From Candidatus Roseilinea mizusawaensis (lineage in GTDB: Bacteria > Chloroflexota > Anaerolineae > J036 > Brachytrichaceae), in assembly GCA_016841965.1 (NCBI GenBank), contig JAEANN010000057.1, forward strand, positions 1 to 64,000: a stretch of 64,000 bases of DNA, read 5' to 3'. Positions 51,937-61,328 of this stretch are shown here, in pieces (within the stretch, counting starts at the first letter, position 1; each line of letters opens with the position of its first letter). The notes beneath the pieces were generated by a model. It saw only the letters and a list, made by a program, of their open reading frames with translations. It searched no databases and was not told the DNA's origin. Both the position numbers and the translations under genes were made by a program.

Positions 51937-53208
51937 ATGCTTGACATCAATCTCATTCGCAATCAGCCCGACGTGGTTCGGCAAAGCCTGGCTGCTCGCA
52001 ACGAGCCGGCCATTACGCTCGACGAGATCATTGCGCTCGACGTGCAACGCCGCGACATCCTGAAGCAGTCCGAGCAACTGCGCGCCACGCGCAACACCGT
52101 GAGCAAAGAGATCAGCCGCATGAAAGGCCCCGCCGAGCGCGCCGCGAAGATCGCCGAGATGCGCGCCGTGGGCGATCAGATCGACGCGCTGGAGACAGAG
52201 CTGAAGAAGATCGAGGCGCAGCTCGACGAACTGACTGCCAGACTGCCGAATATCCCCGACCCGCGCGTCCCGGTTGGGCCGGACGAAGATCACAACGTGG
52301 TGCTGCGCACCGTGGGTCAGCCGCGCGCCTTTGACTTCGAGCCGAAGGCGCACTGGGATTTGGGGCCGGCGCTGGGCATCATCGACTTTGAACGCGGCGC
52401 GAAGCTGGCCGGCAGCCGCTTTTACGTGCTAAGCGGGTATGGGGCGCGTTTGCAGCGCGCGTTGATCGCATACATGCTCGACTTGCACCACCAACAGGGT
52501 TACCGCGAGGTCTACTTGCCGTTCATGGTCAAGGCGCAGACGTTGTTCGCCGCCGGCCAGTTGCCCAAATTCCGTGACAACCTATACCACGACGCCGAGG
52601 AAGATTTCTGGATGGTGCCCACTGCCGAGGTGCCGCTGACGAATCTGCACGGCGATGAGATTCTGGATGCGGCGCAGTTGCCGTTGTGGTATTGTGCCTA
52701 CACGCCGTGTTTTCGCCGTGAGAAGATGAGCGCCGGCAAGGATGTGCGCGGCATCAAGCGCGGCCATCAGTTCGACAAGGTGGAGATGTACAAGTACTGC
52801 CGGCCCGAAGATAGCGACGCAGAGCATCACAAAATGCTGGCCGACGCCGAAGCAGTGCTGCAAGGCTTGGGGCTGACCTATCGCGTCAAGCAACTGTGCA
52901 CCGGCGACCTGGGATTTGGCATGCGCATGACCTATGATCTGGAGGTATGGGCGCCCGGCTGCAATGAATGGTTGGAAGTCAGCTCGGTCAGCAATGCCGG
53001 CGATTTTCAGGCTCGCCGGGCCAACATTAAATTCCGCCGCGAGAAGGGCGCCAGAGCCGAGTTCGTGCACACCCTGAACGGCAGCGGACTGGCCCTGCCG
53101 CGCACGATGATTGCAGTGATGGAGAACTATCAACAGGCCGATGGCAGCATCGTTGTGCCGGCGCCCTTGCGCGCATTTGTCGGCGTCGATGTTATCCGCG
53201 CGCTGTGA
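51937..53208 (+). CDS. serS: seryl-tRNA synthetase
   Basis: A 423-residue class II synthetase. MLDINLIRNQPDVVRQSLAAR starts the family, followed by a coiled-coil tRNA-binding arm (about 30-105). Class II motifs: motif 2 in CFRREKMSAGKDVRGIKRGHQF and motif 3 in NGSGLALPRTMIAVMENYQ; the serine pocket region is MVPTAEVPLTNLH. GAGG precedes ATG 51937. Controlled by the T-box leader upstream. Confidence 0.97.
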   Translation: MLDINLIRNQPDVVRQSLAARNEPAITLDEIIALDVQRRDILKQSEQLRATRNTVSKEISRMKGPAERAAKIAEMRAVGDQIDALETELKKIEAQLDELTARLPNIPDPRVPVGPDEDHNVVLRTVGQPRAFDFEPKAHWDLGPALGIIDFERGAKLAGSRFYVLSGYGARLQRALIAYMLDLHHQQGYREVYLPFMVKAQTLFAAGQLPKFRDNLYHDAEEDFWMVPTAEVPLTNLHGDEILDAAQLPLWYCAYTPCFRREKMSAGKDVRGIKRGHQFDKVEMYKYCRPEDSDAEHHKMLADAEAVLQGLGLTYRVKQLCTGDLGFGMRMTYDLEVWAPGCNEWLEVSSVSNAGDFQARRANIKFRREKGARAEFVHTLNGSGLALPRTMIAVMENYQQADGSIVVPAPLRAFVGVDVIRAL

Positions 53209-53216
53209 GCGCCTGC

Positions 53217-53268
53217 AGCGCCCGCTTATAGCGCCCGCTTGTAGCGCCCGCTTGTAGCGCCCGCTTGT
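53217..53268. repeat. four 13-bp tandem repeats after serS
   Basis: AGCGCCCGCTTAT followed by AGCGCCCGCTTGT three times, eight bases after the serS stop, then a partial copy (AGCGC). It lies in the 126-base gap before the hydrolase gene. Confidence 0.95.
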
Positions 53269-53317
53269 AGCGCATCATCCGGCCGGTTGCCGGCGCAGAC
53301 GAGCAAATCGTCAATTG

Positions 53318-53331
53318 CCAAAATCCAAAAT
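53318..53331. repeat. two AAATCCA-family heptads before the hydrolase gene
   Basis: CCAAAAT twice, three bases before ATG 53335, in the place of a ribosome-binding site. Same family as the arrays before nadD, moxR and purA. Confidence 0.85.
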
Positions 53332-53334
53332 CTA

Positions 53335-54078
53335 ATGGCTGAGCCTATTGTCTTGATCGGCGGCTTTGGGTCGCACTGGAAGCAGTATCAGCAGTTTGCG
53401 CGTGTGCTGGCGAATGTGTCGGGCCGCCGCGTGTTCATCACCAGCATTACGCGCTCGACATGGCTGGTCAGCGGGCTGACCGGCTATTGGCTGTTGGTCA
53501 ATCGGGTGCACCGGGCGGTGCAGCATGCGCTGGAAGTGACCGGCGCGGACAAGGTGGTGCTGATTGGCCACAGCGCCGGCGGGGTGGTCGGGCGGGGATA
53601 TCTGGCCGATCGGCTGGTTGCCGATCATCACCCGGCTTATAGTGGGCATCGCCATGTATCGCGCTTTATTGCGCTGGGCAGCCCCTTGCGTGGCGTGGAG
53701 CGCCCGCGCCATCGCGGGCTGCGCCAGGCGGCCTGGCTGGACCAGGAGTTTCCCGGCGCGTACTATGCGCCGGCAGTGCAATACCTGACCGTGTGCGGCC
53801 GACGCGTGGAGGGCAAGCGCATCGGGCTGCCCGAACAGCGGCTTGCTTATCGCAACTACGAGTACATTTGCGGCGCCGGCGCGCAATGGGGCGATGGCGT
53901 TGTGCCGGATTCGGTGTGCCGGCTGGATGGCGCGCCGCACCTGCAACTGGAGGGGGTCGGCCATTCGCCGGGCTGGCCGCGCTGGTATGGCTCGGATGCG
54001 GACACAGTGCGGCTGTGGTGGCACTACTTCGACGAAGGCGACGCGCCGGCGCAGGAGATGGGGCGAATGATGGTGTGA
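53335..54078 (+). CDS. alpha/beta hydrolase, lipase-like
   Basis: A 247-residue esterase/lipase-like protein. IVLIGGFGSHWKQYQQFARVL gives the oxyanion region, VVLIGHSAGGVVGRGYL the nucleophile elbow with the catalytic Ser, and FIALGSPLRGVERP follows. WGDGVVPDSVCRL and GVGHSPGWPRWYG offer the Asp and His. Similar proteins include PGAP1-like and plant or cyanobacterial lipases. No signal peptide is visible. Confidence 0.85.
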   Translation: MAEPIVLIGGFGSHWKQYQQFARVLANVSGRRVFITSITRSTWLVSGLTGYWLLVNRVHRAVQHALEVTGADKVVLIGHSAGGVVGRGYLADRLVADHHPAYSGHRHVSRFIALGSPLRGVERPRHRGLRQAAWLDQEFPGAYYAPAVQYLTVCGRRVEGKRIGLPEQRLAYRNYEYICGAGAQWGDGVVPDSVCRLDGAPHLQLEGVGHSPGWPRWYGSDADTVRLWWHYFDEGDAPAQEMGRMMV

Positions 54079-54222
54079 GCGTAACAAGTCGGCGCAAACC
54101 CTGGCAAGCGGCGTTTTTGTCTAGCCTCCTGGTGGGCAACAACATCATCTGAAGCGCCCACGGTCTCACTGAACGTCCAAACGCATCGATCCATGCACCA
54201 TCATCGAGGCCGGTGCATAAGC

Positions 54223-54256
54223 CCCCCTCATTCCCCGCGCACGCGGAGCGAGGGGG
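54223..54256. terminator. GC-rich hairpin in the gap after the hydrolase gene
   Basis: CCCCCTC (54223-54229) pairs with GAGGGGG (54250-54256), with an inner CCGCG/CGCGG stem. It has no T-run. It may be a terminator or an intergenic palindrome. The rest of 54079-54349 shows no gene I can support. Confidence 0.4.
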
Positions 54257-54349
54257 TCAAGGCGTGCTGCAACTGCTGTCGCTCACTTGGTTCGCTCCAC
54301 GTGCGGCTGGGTGGCGCGCCGTTAACCACCGGTCGAACCTTGTTGCAGC

Positions 54350-54784
54350 TTACGGCCCGCGCGAGACAAAGCTGTAGTCGCTGAAAATGCCCACATTGCG
54401 GTTGAACCATTCGCGCAGGCGGGGGTGGACTTCGCTCTCAGGCAGTTGGTTCTTGGTGACGGTAAAAATGGCGTAGTCGCCATAGGTGAGATTCAGGCCG
54501 GTATCTGCGAGAGAAACCCGATTATCGCAAGTTGCCCCAGGGCAAGGATGAGGCGCTTCGCCGGAGCCTTCGGCGACCTAACCACCAGTTGTTGGTGCAG
54601 GCAGCTTGGTGGGAATTGTCGTCTGCGCGGGCATGTGGGTGGGGATGGCCGTCGCGATTGGCGTATGGGTAGGCGAGGAAGCCCCAGCTGTGGTTATCCC
54701 CTGATGCGATGTGTAAGCCCTGAATTCGGAGCAGTGGCCGCCTTGCGAAGCGGGGAATCCCCATGTAAGCTTAGCCCATCATAG
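54350..54784 (-). pseudogene. remnant of a secreted-protein gene with an internal TAG
   Basis: One minus-strand frame is readable from 54784 to TAA 54350-54352 with a single interruption, TAG at 54580-54582. Before the stop it encodes a Thr/Pro-rich linker (SPTHTPIATAIPTHMPAQTT) like those of lipoproteins in this genome. After it comes a compact domain end: LTYGDYAIFTVTKNQLPESE, then HPRLREWFNRNVGIFSDYSF. No start codon or signal peptide exists; the frame is closed upstream by TGA next to the aldolase gene. It therefore looks like the 3' end of a truncated, decayed gene. The parent family is not recognised. Confidence 0.5.
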
Positions 54785-54793
54785 GAGTGATCA

Positions 54794-55546
54794 ATGACAA
54801 AGCAAAAGATTCTCAACGAACTGGTCGAGCTGTCTCACCATCTGGGTGAGGAGTCGAAAGAATATGCGATCATCGGCGAGGGCAACACCAGCGCCAAGAT
54901 CGACGCGCATACGTTCTTCGTCAAGGCCAGCGGGTCGAATCTCAAGACGATCCGGCCCGATCAACTGATCGAGATCGATTGGCGTAAGGTTGGCGCGCTG
55001 CTCGATGGCGACCCCAGTGATGAAGACGTGACGCGCATGCTCAACGAGGCGCGCGTTGATCCCGCTGTGTCGGCGCGGCCCTCAGTCGAGACGGTGCTGC
55101 ACGGCGCGCTGTACCAGATCACCGACGCCAAATTCATCGGCCACGCCCATTGTGTGTATGCCAACATGATTCTGTGCTCGAAGAACGCGCGCGACATCGT
55201 TCGGCACATCATGCCCGATGAGATTGTGGTGTGTGGTATCGAATCGGTGTTTGTGCCATACACAGACCCCGGCGTGCCACTGGCGCGCGAAGTGGTGGCG
55301 CGGGTGAAGGAAGTAGCCGAGCGGCACGGCGAAATGCCGCGCACCATCTACCTGCAAAACCACGGCGTGATTGCGCTGGGGCAGTCGCCCAAACAGGTGG
55401 AGAACGTGATGGCCATGGCGGTCAAGCACGCCAAGATACTGGCCGGCACGTATGCGCTGGGCGGACCGAACTTCCTGAGCGATCACGACATCGCGCGCAT
55501 CCATTACCGGCCAGACGAGCATGTGCGCCGGGCGCAGTTCAAGTGA
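54794..55546 (+). CDS. class II aldolase/adducin family protein
   Basis: A 250-residue zinc-dependent aldolase-like enzyme. GEGNTSAKI and VKASGSNLKTI form the phosphate-site region; the catalytic acid fits SVETVLHGALY. Metal ligands are in GHAHCVYANMI and the C-terminal QNHGVIALG. Typical substrates are sugar phosphates such as fuculose- or rhamnulose-1-phosphate; the exact one is unknown. AGGAG precedes ATG 54794. Its TGA stop lies inside a GGTGAGT heptad array. Confidence 0.88.
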   Translation: MTKQKILNELVELSHHLGEESKEYAIIGEGNTSAKIDAHTFFVKASGSNLKTIRPDQLIEIDWRKVGALLDGDPSDEDVTRMLNEARVDPAVSARPSVETVLHGALYQITDAKFIGHAHCVYANMILCSKNARDIVRHIMPDEIVVCGIESVFVPYTDPGVPLAREVVARVKEVAERHGEMPRTIYLQNHGVIALGQSPKQVENVMAMAVKHAKILAGTYALGGPNFLSDHDIARIHYRPDEHVRRAQFK

Positions 55547-55562
55547 GTGGTGAGTGGTGAGC
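55542..55562. repeat. GGTGAGT heptads across the aldolase stop codon
   Basis: AGTGAGT, GGTGAGT, GGTGAGC: three heptads starting just before the aldolase TGA (55544-55546) and ending before the convergent peptidase stop. GGTGAGT is the reverse complement of ACTCACC at 25381. Confidence 0.85.
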
Positions 55563-55564
55563 GC

Positions 55565-56941
55565 TCAGCAGCGCGCAAATTCATCAAACAGCCGGCCCAC
55601 ATAGCGCATGCCGTCGTAGTAATTTTGCAAAATGATGTGTTCGTTGGGCGAGTGCACGCGATTATCGGCATGGGCGATGCCGGCGCACACTACCGGCACG
55701 CCGCCGATAAACGACGATAGCGACCACATCGGCCCACTGCCTGCGGCCGTCGGAATCATGACCGGTTCGTGGCCGTAGGTCGTTTTTGCCGCGCGTGCGG
55801 CCGCTTGCACGATTGGCGCTTCCACATCGCAGAATTCCGCCCGATAGCCATCGTAACTGACAATTTCTACATCCTGAAAGCCGCGCCGGTCTAAGTGCTT
55901 GCGCAGCAGCTCCACCACAATCTCCGGCGTCAGGTCCGGCACCAGGCGGAAATCGACCTTGGCGGTGGCTTCGGCCGGCAGCACCGTCTTGGTGCCTTGG
56001 CCCTGCCAGCCGGTCGTGATGCCGCACAGGGTCGCTGTGGGCGTGAACAGGTAGGCTTTGAGCGCCTCGACGCCGCTGCGACCTTTGAGGAAGGCGTCTA
56101 TCCGCCACATACGCTTGATCTCGTCTTCTGCGAACGGTATCTTGCGCAGCATGTCTATCTGGGCGGCGCTTGGCTCGCGCACATAGTCGGCGTAGCCATC
56201 GATCAGGATGTTCTCGTCCTGATCCTTGATCGTGTTGAGCGCCCACACCAGCCGCCATGCGGCGTTGGGGGCCAACGGCGCATAGGACGAATGCAGGTCG
56301 TGATCGACCGACTTGACGCGCAATTGCACGTAACAGATGCCTTTCACGCCCATGTGCAGGGTAAAGCGCCCCTGCTCGTCGGTGCCGCCAAACTCCCACA
56401 GGCAACCGTCGATGCGCCGGCCATTAGCGCCTGTCAACCAGTCTTTGTGCTGCTCGACCCAGCGATGCAGATGAATGCTGCCGATCTCTTCCTCGCCTTC
56501 GATCAGCCATTTGATCTTAAAAGGCAACGCGCCCTGCGTTTTCAGCCATGCTTCCACAGCGTGGATGCGGGTGATGAGTTCGCCTTTGTCGTCCGACGCG
56601 CCGCGCGCGTAGAGCTTGCCGTCGCGGATGCTTGGCTCGAAGGGGGGCGACTCCCACAACTCCAGCGGTTCGGGCGGTTGCACGTCGTAATGGTTGTAGA
56701 TCAGCAGCGTCTTGTCGCCCTCACCCAGCTCGGCCCACACGACCGGCGGGGCGTCGCCTTCGGTTGGCACAACTTTGACCGATGCCCCCAGCATCGCCAG
56801 CCGGCGGGCAACCAGCGCCGCCATCTCGGTGATGCCCTGGCCGGTGGCCGCTACACTGGGTTGGCGCAGGAAGTCCTTGTATTCCTCTACCATGCGCTCA
56901 CGGTTCTCAAGCAGATAGGCGTCGAAACGTTGTGTGTCCAT
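55565..56941 (-). CDS. M20 family metallopeptidase (dipeptidase-like)
   Basis: A 458-residue zinc peptidase of the M20/CNDP-like group. LLIYNHYDVQPPEP supplies the first metal ligands, YARGASDDKGELITRIHAVE the bridging Asp and metal site, and WLIEGEEEIGS the catalytic Glu. A dimerisation domain sits in the middle (GICYVQLRVKSVDHDLHSSY). ATG 56941 has AGGAGA upstream. It is expected to be cytosolic and to act on dipeptides or related amides. Confidence 0.92.
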   Translation of the reverse strand: MDTQRFDAYLLENRERMVEEYKDFLRQPSVAATGQGITEMAALVARRLAMLGASVKVVPTEGDAPPVVWAELGEGDKTLLIYNHYDVQPPEPLELWESPPFEPSIRDGKLYARGASDDKGELITRIHAVEAWLKTQGALPFKIKWLIEGEEEIGSIHLHRWVEQHKDWLTGANGRRIDGCLWEFGGTDEQGRFTLHMGVKGICYVQLRVKSVDHDLHSSYAPLAPNAAWRLVWALNTIKDQDENILIDGYADYVREPSAAQIDMLRKIPFAEDEIKRMWRIDAFLKGRSGVEALKAYLFTPTATLCGITTGWQGQGTKTVLPAEATAKVDFRLVPDLTPEIVVELLRKHLDRRGFQDVEIVSYDGYRAEFCDVEAPIVQAAARAAKTTYGHEPVMIPTAAGSGPMWSLSSFIGGVPVVCAGIAHADNRVHSPNEHIILQNYYDGMRYVGRLFDEFARC

Positions 56942-57064
56942 GTGGCTCTCCTGGCAGCGATTATACGGAGCAGAAGCGCGGCTGCCCATTTACAACAGAC
57001 CAACTGTCGCAGGATGAATCACAGAGCAACACGGCGCGCAAAGCGCATGAATGTGTTGCATCGC

Positions 57065-57070
57065 TATAAT
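57065..57070 (+). promoter_or_regulatory. -10 box before the CapA-like gene
   Basis: A perfect TATAAT ends 11 bases before ATG 57082, without a Shine-Dalgarno, suggesting a leaderless or nearly leaderless message. Confidence 0.55.
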
Positions 57071-57081
57071 GCCTCTCGACC

Positions 57082-58551
57082 ATGAGCATGAATACCCAGG
57101 TTTCCTCTGCCCCGGCCCGGCCTGTGGCGCGTCTGGTTGCGGCGCTGGCTGGCGCTGTCGCGCTTGCGTCAATGCTTGTATCACCCGGCCTGGCCGGCGC
57201 GTCTGCCGCCGTTGCGCCGAAAGGGCAGGGTGGTTCAATTGTTTACGCGCTGGCAGCGCCATTTCCCACCGTGACCGACACCATCCGCTTTGCCGCGCTC
57301 AAAGCGTTCTGGCAGGGCGATGTGAACGCGCTGAATGACTACTGGCGCGGCGGCGATCTGATGCTGGTGGTCGCGCCCGACACCTATGAGGCGATGAAGG
57401 GAGTGCTGGGACAGCCCGGTAACGCCAACATCGTGCAAGCCGATGCGCGCGATCTGGTGGCGGTGGCGTGGGCGGCCCGGCCCGGCGCGCTGGCGATTCT
57501 GCCCTTCGAGCAACTTGAACCGCGCTGGAAGCTATTGTGGGTGGATGGCATCAACCTGTTTGACAAGGCTGCCGACGTGGGGCGTTATCCGCTCAAGTTG
57601 GGCGATGGGCCGGCGGTCAACCGCGACCTCAACCGCATGGCTGTCGTTGCTATGACCGGCGTGACAGCAATGGTGCGCGGCACCGCCGTGATGATGGAGC
57701 GCAAGGGCATCACATACCCCGGCGAAGCCATTCGCGATTGGCTCACAACCGCCGATGTCACTCACATTAGCAACGAGGTGTCCTTCTGGGACAAGTGCCC
57801 CAGGCCGACCTTCAACGATGGTGTCAGCATGTGCTCGAACCCCAAGTACATCGAGCTGCTGGACTACGTCGGCGCGGACATCATCGAACTATCCGGCAAC
57901 CATCTGTGGGACAAGGGCTGGATCCATCTGTCGAATACACTGAAGCTCTACGAGGATCGGGGCTGGCCGTATTTTGCCGGCGGGCGTAATGCGGCCGAGG
58001 CATTGAGGCCGGTGACGATGAACGTGAACGGCAACCCGATTGCGTTCGTGGGGTGCAACTGGTTCGGCGCAAACTGGGCCACCGATGATCGCCCAGGATC
58101 GGCGCGCTGCGGCGCGCGCAACCCGCGCGCGCTCGATCTGATCATCCCCGTCATCCAGCAGTTGCGCGCGGAAGGGTATCTGGTGATTGCCACGTTGCAG
58201 TACGCTGAGTTCTACACATACCGGGCGACGCCACAACAGCAGCGCGATTTCCAGGCGCTGCGTGAGGCCGGCGCAGTCGTGGTCAACGGCAGCCAAGGCC
58301 ATCATGCCCAGGGGTTTGATGTGAATGCGCAGGGCTTCATTCATTACGGCACCGGCAATCTGTTCTTCGGCGACCAGGCCGGCGCCGGCACGCATCAAAC
58401 TTTTGTCGACCGGCACGTGTTCTATGATGGCCGCTATCTGGGCGTGGATCTGCGCACAGCGTACATCATGGACTATTCGCAGCCGGTGCCGATGAACGAC
58501 AAAGACCGTGCAGCGTTGCTCAGGACGCTGTTTGCAGCAAGTGGCTATTAG
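57082..58551 (+). CDS. secreted CapA-like (poly-gamma-glutamate synthesis type) protein
   Basis: A 489-residue protein with a signal peptide (about 18-42). The C-terminal 310 residues fit the CapA calcineurin-like domain: AMTGVTAMVRG, ADVTHISNEVSFWDKC, ADIIELSGNHLWDKG and NGSQGHHAQGFD supply likely metal ligands. The N-terminal 180 residues are a separate domain found in some family members. CapA proteins take part in poly-gamma-glutamate production or release, but no capB or capC is near, so the substrate is open. Confidence 0.85.
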   Translation: MSMNTQVSSAPARPVARLVAALAGAVALASMLVSPGLAGASAAVAPKGQGGSIVYALAAPFPTVTDTIRFAALKAFWQGDVNALNDYWRGGDLMLVVAPDTYEAMKGVLGQPGNANIVQADARDLVAVAWAARPGALAILPFEQLEPRWKLLWVDGINLFDKAADVGRYPLKLGDGPAVNRDLNRMAVVAMTGVTAMVRGTAVMMERKGITYPGEAIRDWLTTADVTHISNEVSFWDKCPRPTFNDGVSMCSNPKYIELLDYVGADIIELSGNHLWDKGWIHLSNTLKLYEDRGWPYFAGGRNAAEALRPVTMNVNGNPIAFVGCNWFGANWATDDRPGSARCGARNPRALDLIIPVIQQLRAEGYLVIATLQYAEFYTYRATPQQQRDFQALREAGAVVVNGSQGHHAQGFDVNAQGFIHYGTGNLFFGDQAGAGTHQTFVDRHVFYDGRYLGVDLRTAYIMDYSQPVPMNDKDRAALLRTLFAASGY

Positions 58552-58596
58552 CGATTTTCGATCTGGCATTTCAGATATCTGTCGCGCTCTCCATGC

Positions 58597-58701
58597 TGCA
58601 CTCTACACTCTGCACTCTACACTCTACACTCTGCACTCTGCACTCTGCACTCTACACTCTGCACTCTACACTCTGCACTCTGCACTCTGCACTCTGCACT
58701 C
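58597..58701. repeat. heptanucleotide array T(G/A)CACTC, 15 units
   Basis: Fifteen uninterrupted 7-base units, eleven TGCACTC and four TACACTC, in the gap between the CapA-like gene and the YvcK-like gene, ending 29 bases before its ATG. Length and period are exact; only the second base varies. Confidence 0.97.
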
Positions 58702-58730
58702 TGTATCTGCCTTCTGGCTTGTGATCCTCA

Positions 58731-60059
58731 ATGAGACGTGGAATAGGAACGTGGTTCAGGCAACAGGTGTTACGCTGGTTCATTCCAGGACTGCGCGTCA
58801 AACGCTGGCTGTTGTTGATGATCATCGGCATGGCCTTCATCGGCCTGGGCATCGGCTACGTGCAGGTGCAAATCTATCGGCAGGCGGAAGTGCCGGAGAT
58901 CTTCTACTACCTTACTTTGCAGTTTTTAGAGCGCTGGGTGCGCGCGGTGATTGTCGGCGGTGTGGGGCTGGCAGCGTTTGGATATGGCTTCTATCGCTTC
59001 AACCGTTCGATCATGGAAACGGTGCGCGGCGCAGATAGCCAGCCGCTGATCGACAAGCTGTGGGACCAGCGCATCGGCGCGCGCGGGCCGCGCGTTGTGG
59101 CGATCGGGGGAGGGCATGGGTTGTCGGCCTTGTTACGTGGCTTGAAGCAGCACACCAGCAACATCACGGCGATTGTTACCGTGGCCGATGACGGCGGCAG
59201 TTCAGGCCGGCTGCGCCGCGAGCTAGGCGTGTTGCCGCCCGGCGACTTTCGCATGTGCATCGCTGCGCTGGCCAGCGACGATTCGCTGGTGGCGCAGCTC
59301 TTCCAGTACCGTTTTGGCAGCGGCGAGGGTTTGAGCGGGCACTCGTTTGGCAATCTGTTCATCGCTGCGATGGCCGAGCTGACCGGCAGCTTCGAGAAGG
59401 CGCTGCTGGAATCGAGCAAGGTGCTGGTGATCAAAGGGCGCATTGTGCCGAGCACGTTGAAAGACGTGACATTGTGCGCCGAGTTGCGCGACATCCGCGC
59501 TGAAGAAATGCCGGTAAGCGCCAACGGCGACGCGCCGGCCCCCTTGCCGGTGCGCGGTGAATCGTCTATCGGCAAGGCCGGCTATCCCATTGAGCGCGTG
59601 TGGCTGGAGCCGGGCGACCCGCCGGCCTACCCCGAAGCGGTGCGGGCGATTCTGGACGCCGATCTGATCATCATGGGGCCGGGCAGCCTGTTCACCAGCG
59701 TCATGCCCAATCTGCTAGTGCCCGGCATTGCGCAGGCCCTGAAGCAGGCCAAAGCCCCGCGCGTGTACGTGGCCAATGTCGCCACCGAGCGCGGCGAGAC
59801 CGATGGCTTTAGCCTGAGTGATCATGTGGCGGCTATCGAGCGACACATTGGGCGCGGTCTGATCGACATTGTCATCGCCAATAACCATATCGATCCAGAT
59901 TTCCATGTTCCACAGGGCGTGGATATAATCCATCCGGAGCTGGTGCTTCACACCAGCAGCGCAAGAGTCGTTCAGGCTGATGTGGCCGACGATGAGTTCC
60001 CATGGCGGCATGATCCGGCCAAGCTTGCTGCGACCGTCTTGAAATTGCTGGAGCATTAA
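58731..60059 (+). CDS. YvcK/CofD family protein with two N-terminal membrane helices
   Basis: A 442-residue protein. Helices at about 26-47 and 68-90 precede the YvcK domain: [56 protein letters not shown] and [22 protein letters not shown]. YvcK homologues (gluconeogenesis factor) bind UDP-N-acetylglucosamine and link carbon status to cell-wall synthesis in Firmicutes; the membrane anchor places it at the cell boundary. It is followed by gap, consistent with a role near central carbon metabolism. Confidence 0.92.
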   Translation: MRRGIGTWFRQQVLRWFIPGLRVKRWLLLMIIGMAFIGLGIGYVQVQIYRQAEVPEIFYYLTLQFLERWVRAVIVGGVGLAAFGYGFYRFNRSIMETVRGADSQPLIDKLWDQRIGARGPRVVAIGGGHGLSALLRGLKQHTSNITAIVTVADDGGSSGRLRRELGVLPPGDFRMCIAALASDDSLVAQLFQYRFGSGEGLSGHSFGNLFIAAMAELTGSFEKALLESSKVLVIKGRIVPSTLKDVTLCAELRDIRAEEMPVSANGDAPAPLPVRGESSIGKAGYPIERVWLEPGDPPAYPEAVRAILDADLIIMGPGSLFTSVMPNLLVPGIAQALKQAKAPRVYVANVATERGETDGFSLSDHVAAIERHIGRGLIDIVIANNHIDPDFHVPQGVDIIHPELVLHTSSARVVQADVADDEFPWRHDPAKLAATVLKLLEH

Positions 60060-60132
60060 AAACAGGAGATCTCAGGCGTGCGCATGGTTGTTTGTTCGTT
60101 GCTGCGCGCCACACTTTAAGGAGTTACACACA

Positions 60133-61194
<1,062 letters not shown>

Positions 61195-61227
61195 GGCGGC
61201 GCGCGTTGCACGTTGACGCGAGTGCAG

Positions 61228-61262
61228 GCTCCCGAACCCGGCTGGGTTGCGGGAGCTTTTTT
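61228..61262 (+). terminator. intrinsic terminator after gap
   Basis: GCTCCC (61228-61233, with inner AACCC/GGGTT) pairs with GGGAGC (61251-61256) and is followed by six T. Confidence 0.93.
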
Positions 61263-61328
61263 GTGGAACTTGTTGCTGATGCGCGTCGTCATTCGCGTTG
61301 CAAGAGAAATAGTGTGGAGGCATCCGAA

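Noticed and set aside
54425-54784. 119-residue plus-strand frame
   Set aside because: Arg/Gly/Cys-rich with no domain; the opposite strand gives the meaningful Thr/Pro linker and domain end.
58597-58701. CRISPR-like regular repeats
   Set aside because: The units are contiguous 7-mers with no spacers and no cas genes nearby, so this is a simple tandem array. The same holds for 25381-25429 and 63031-63133.
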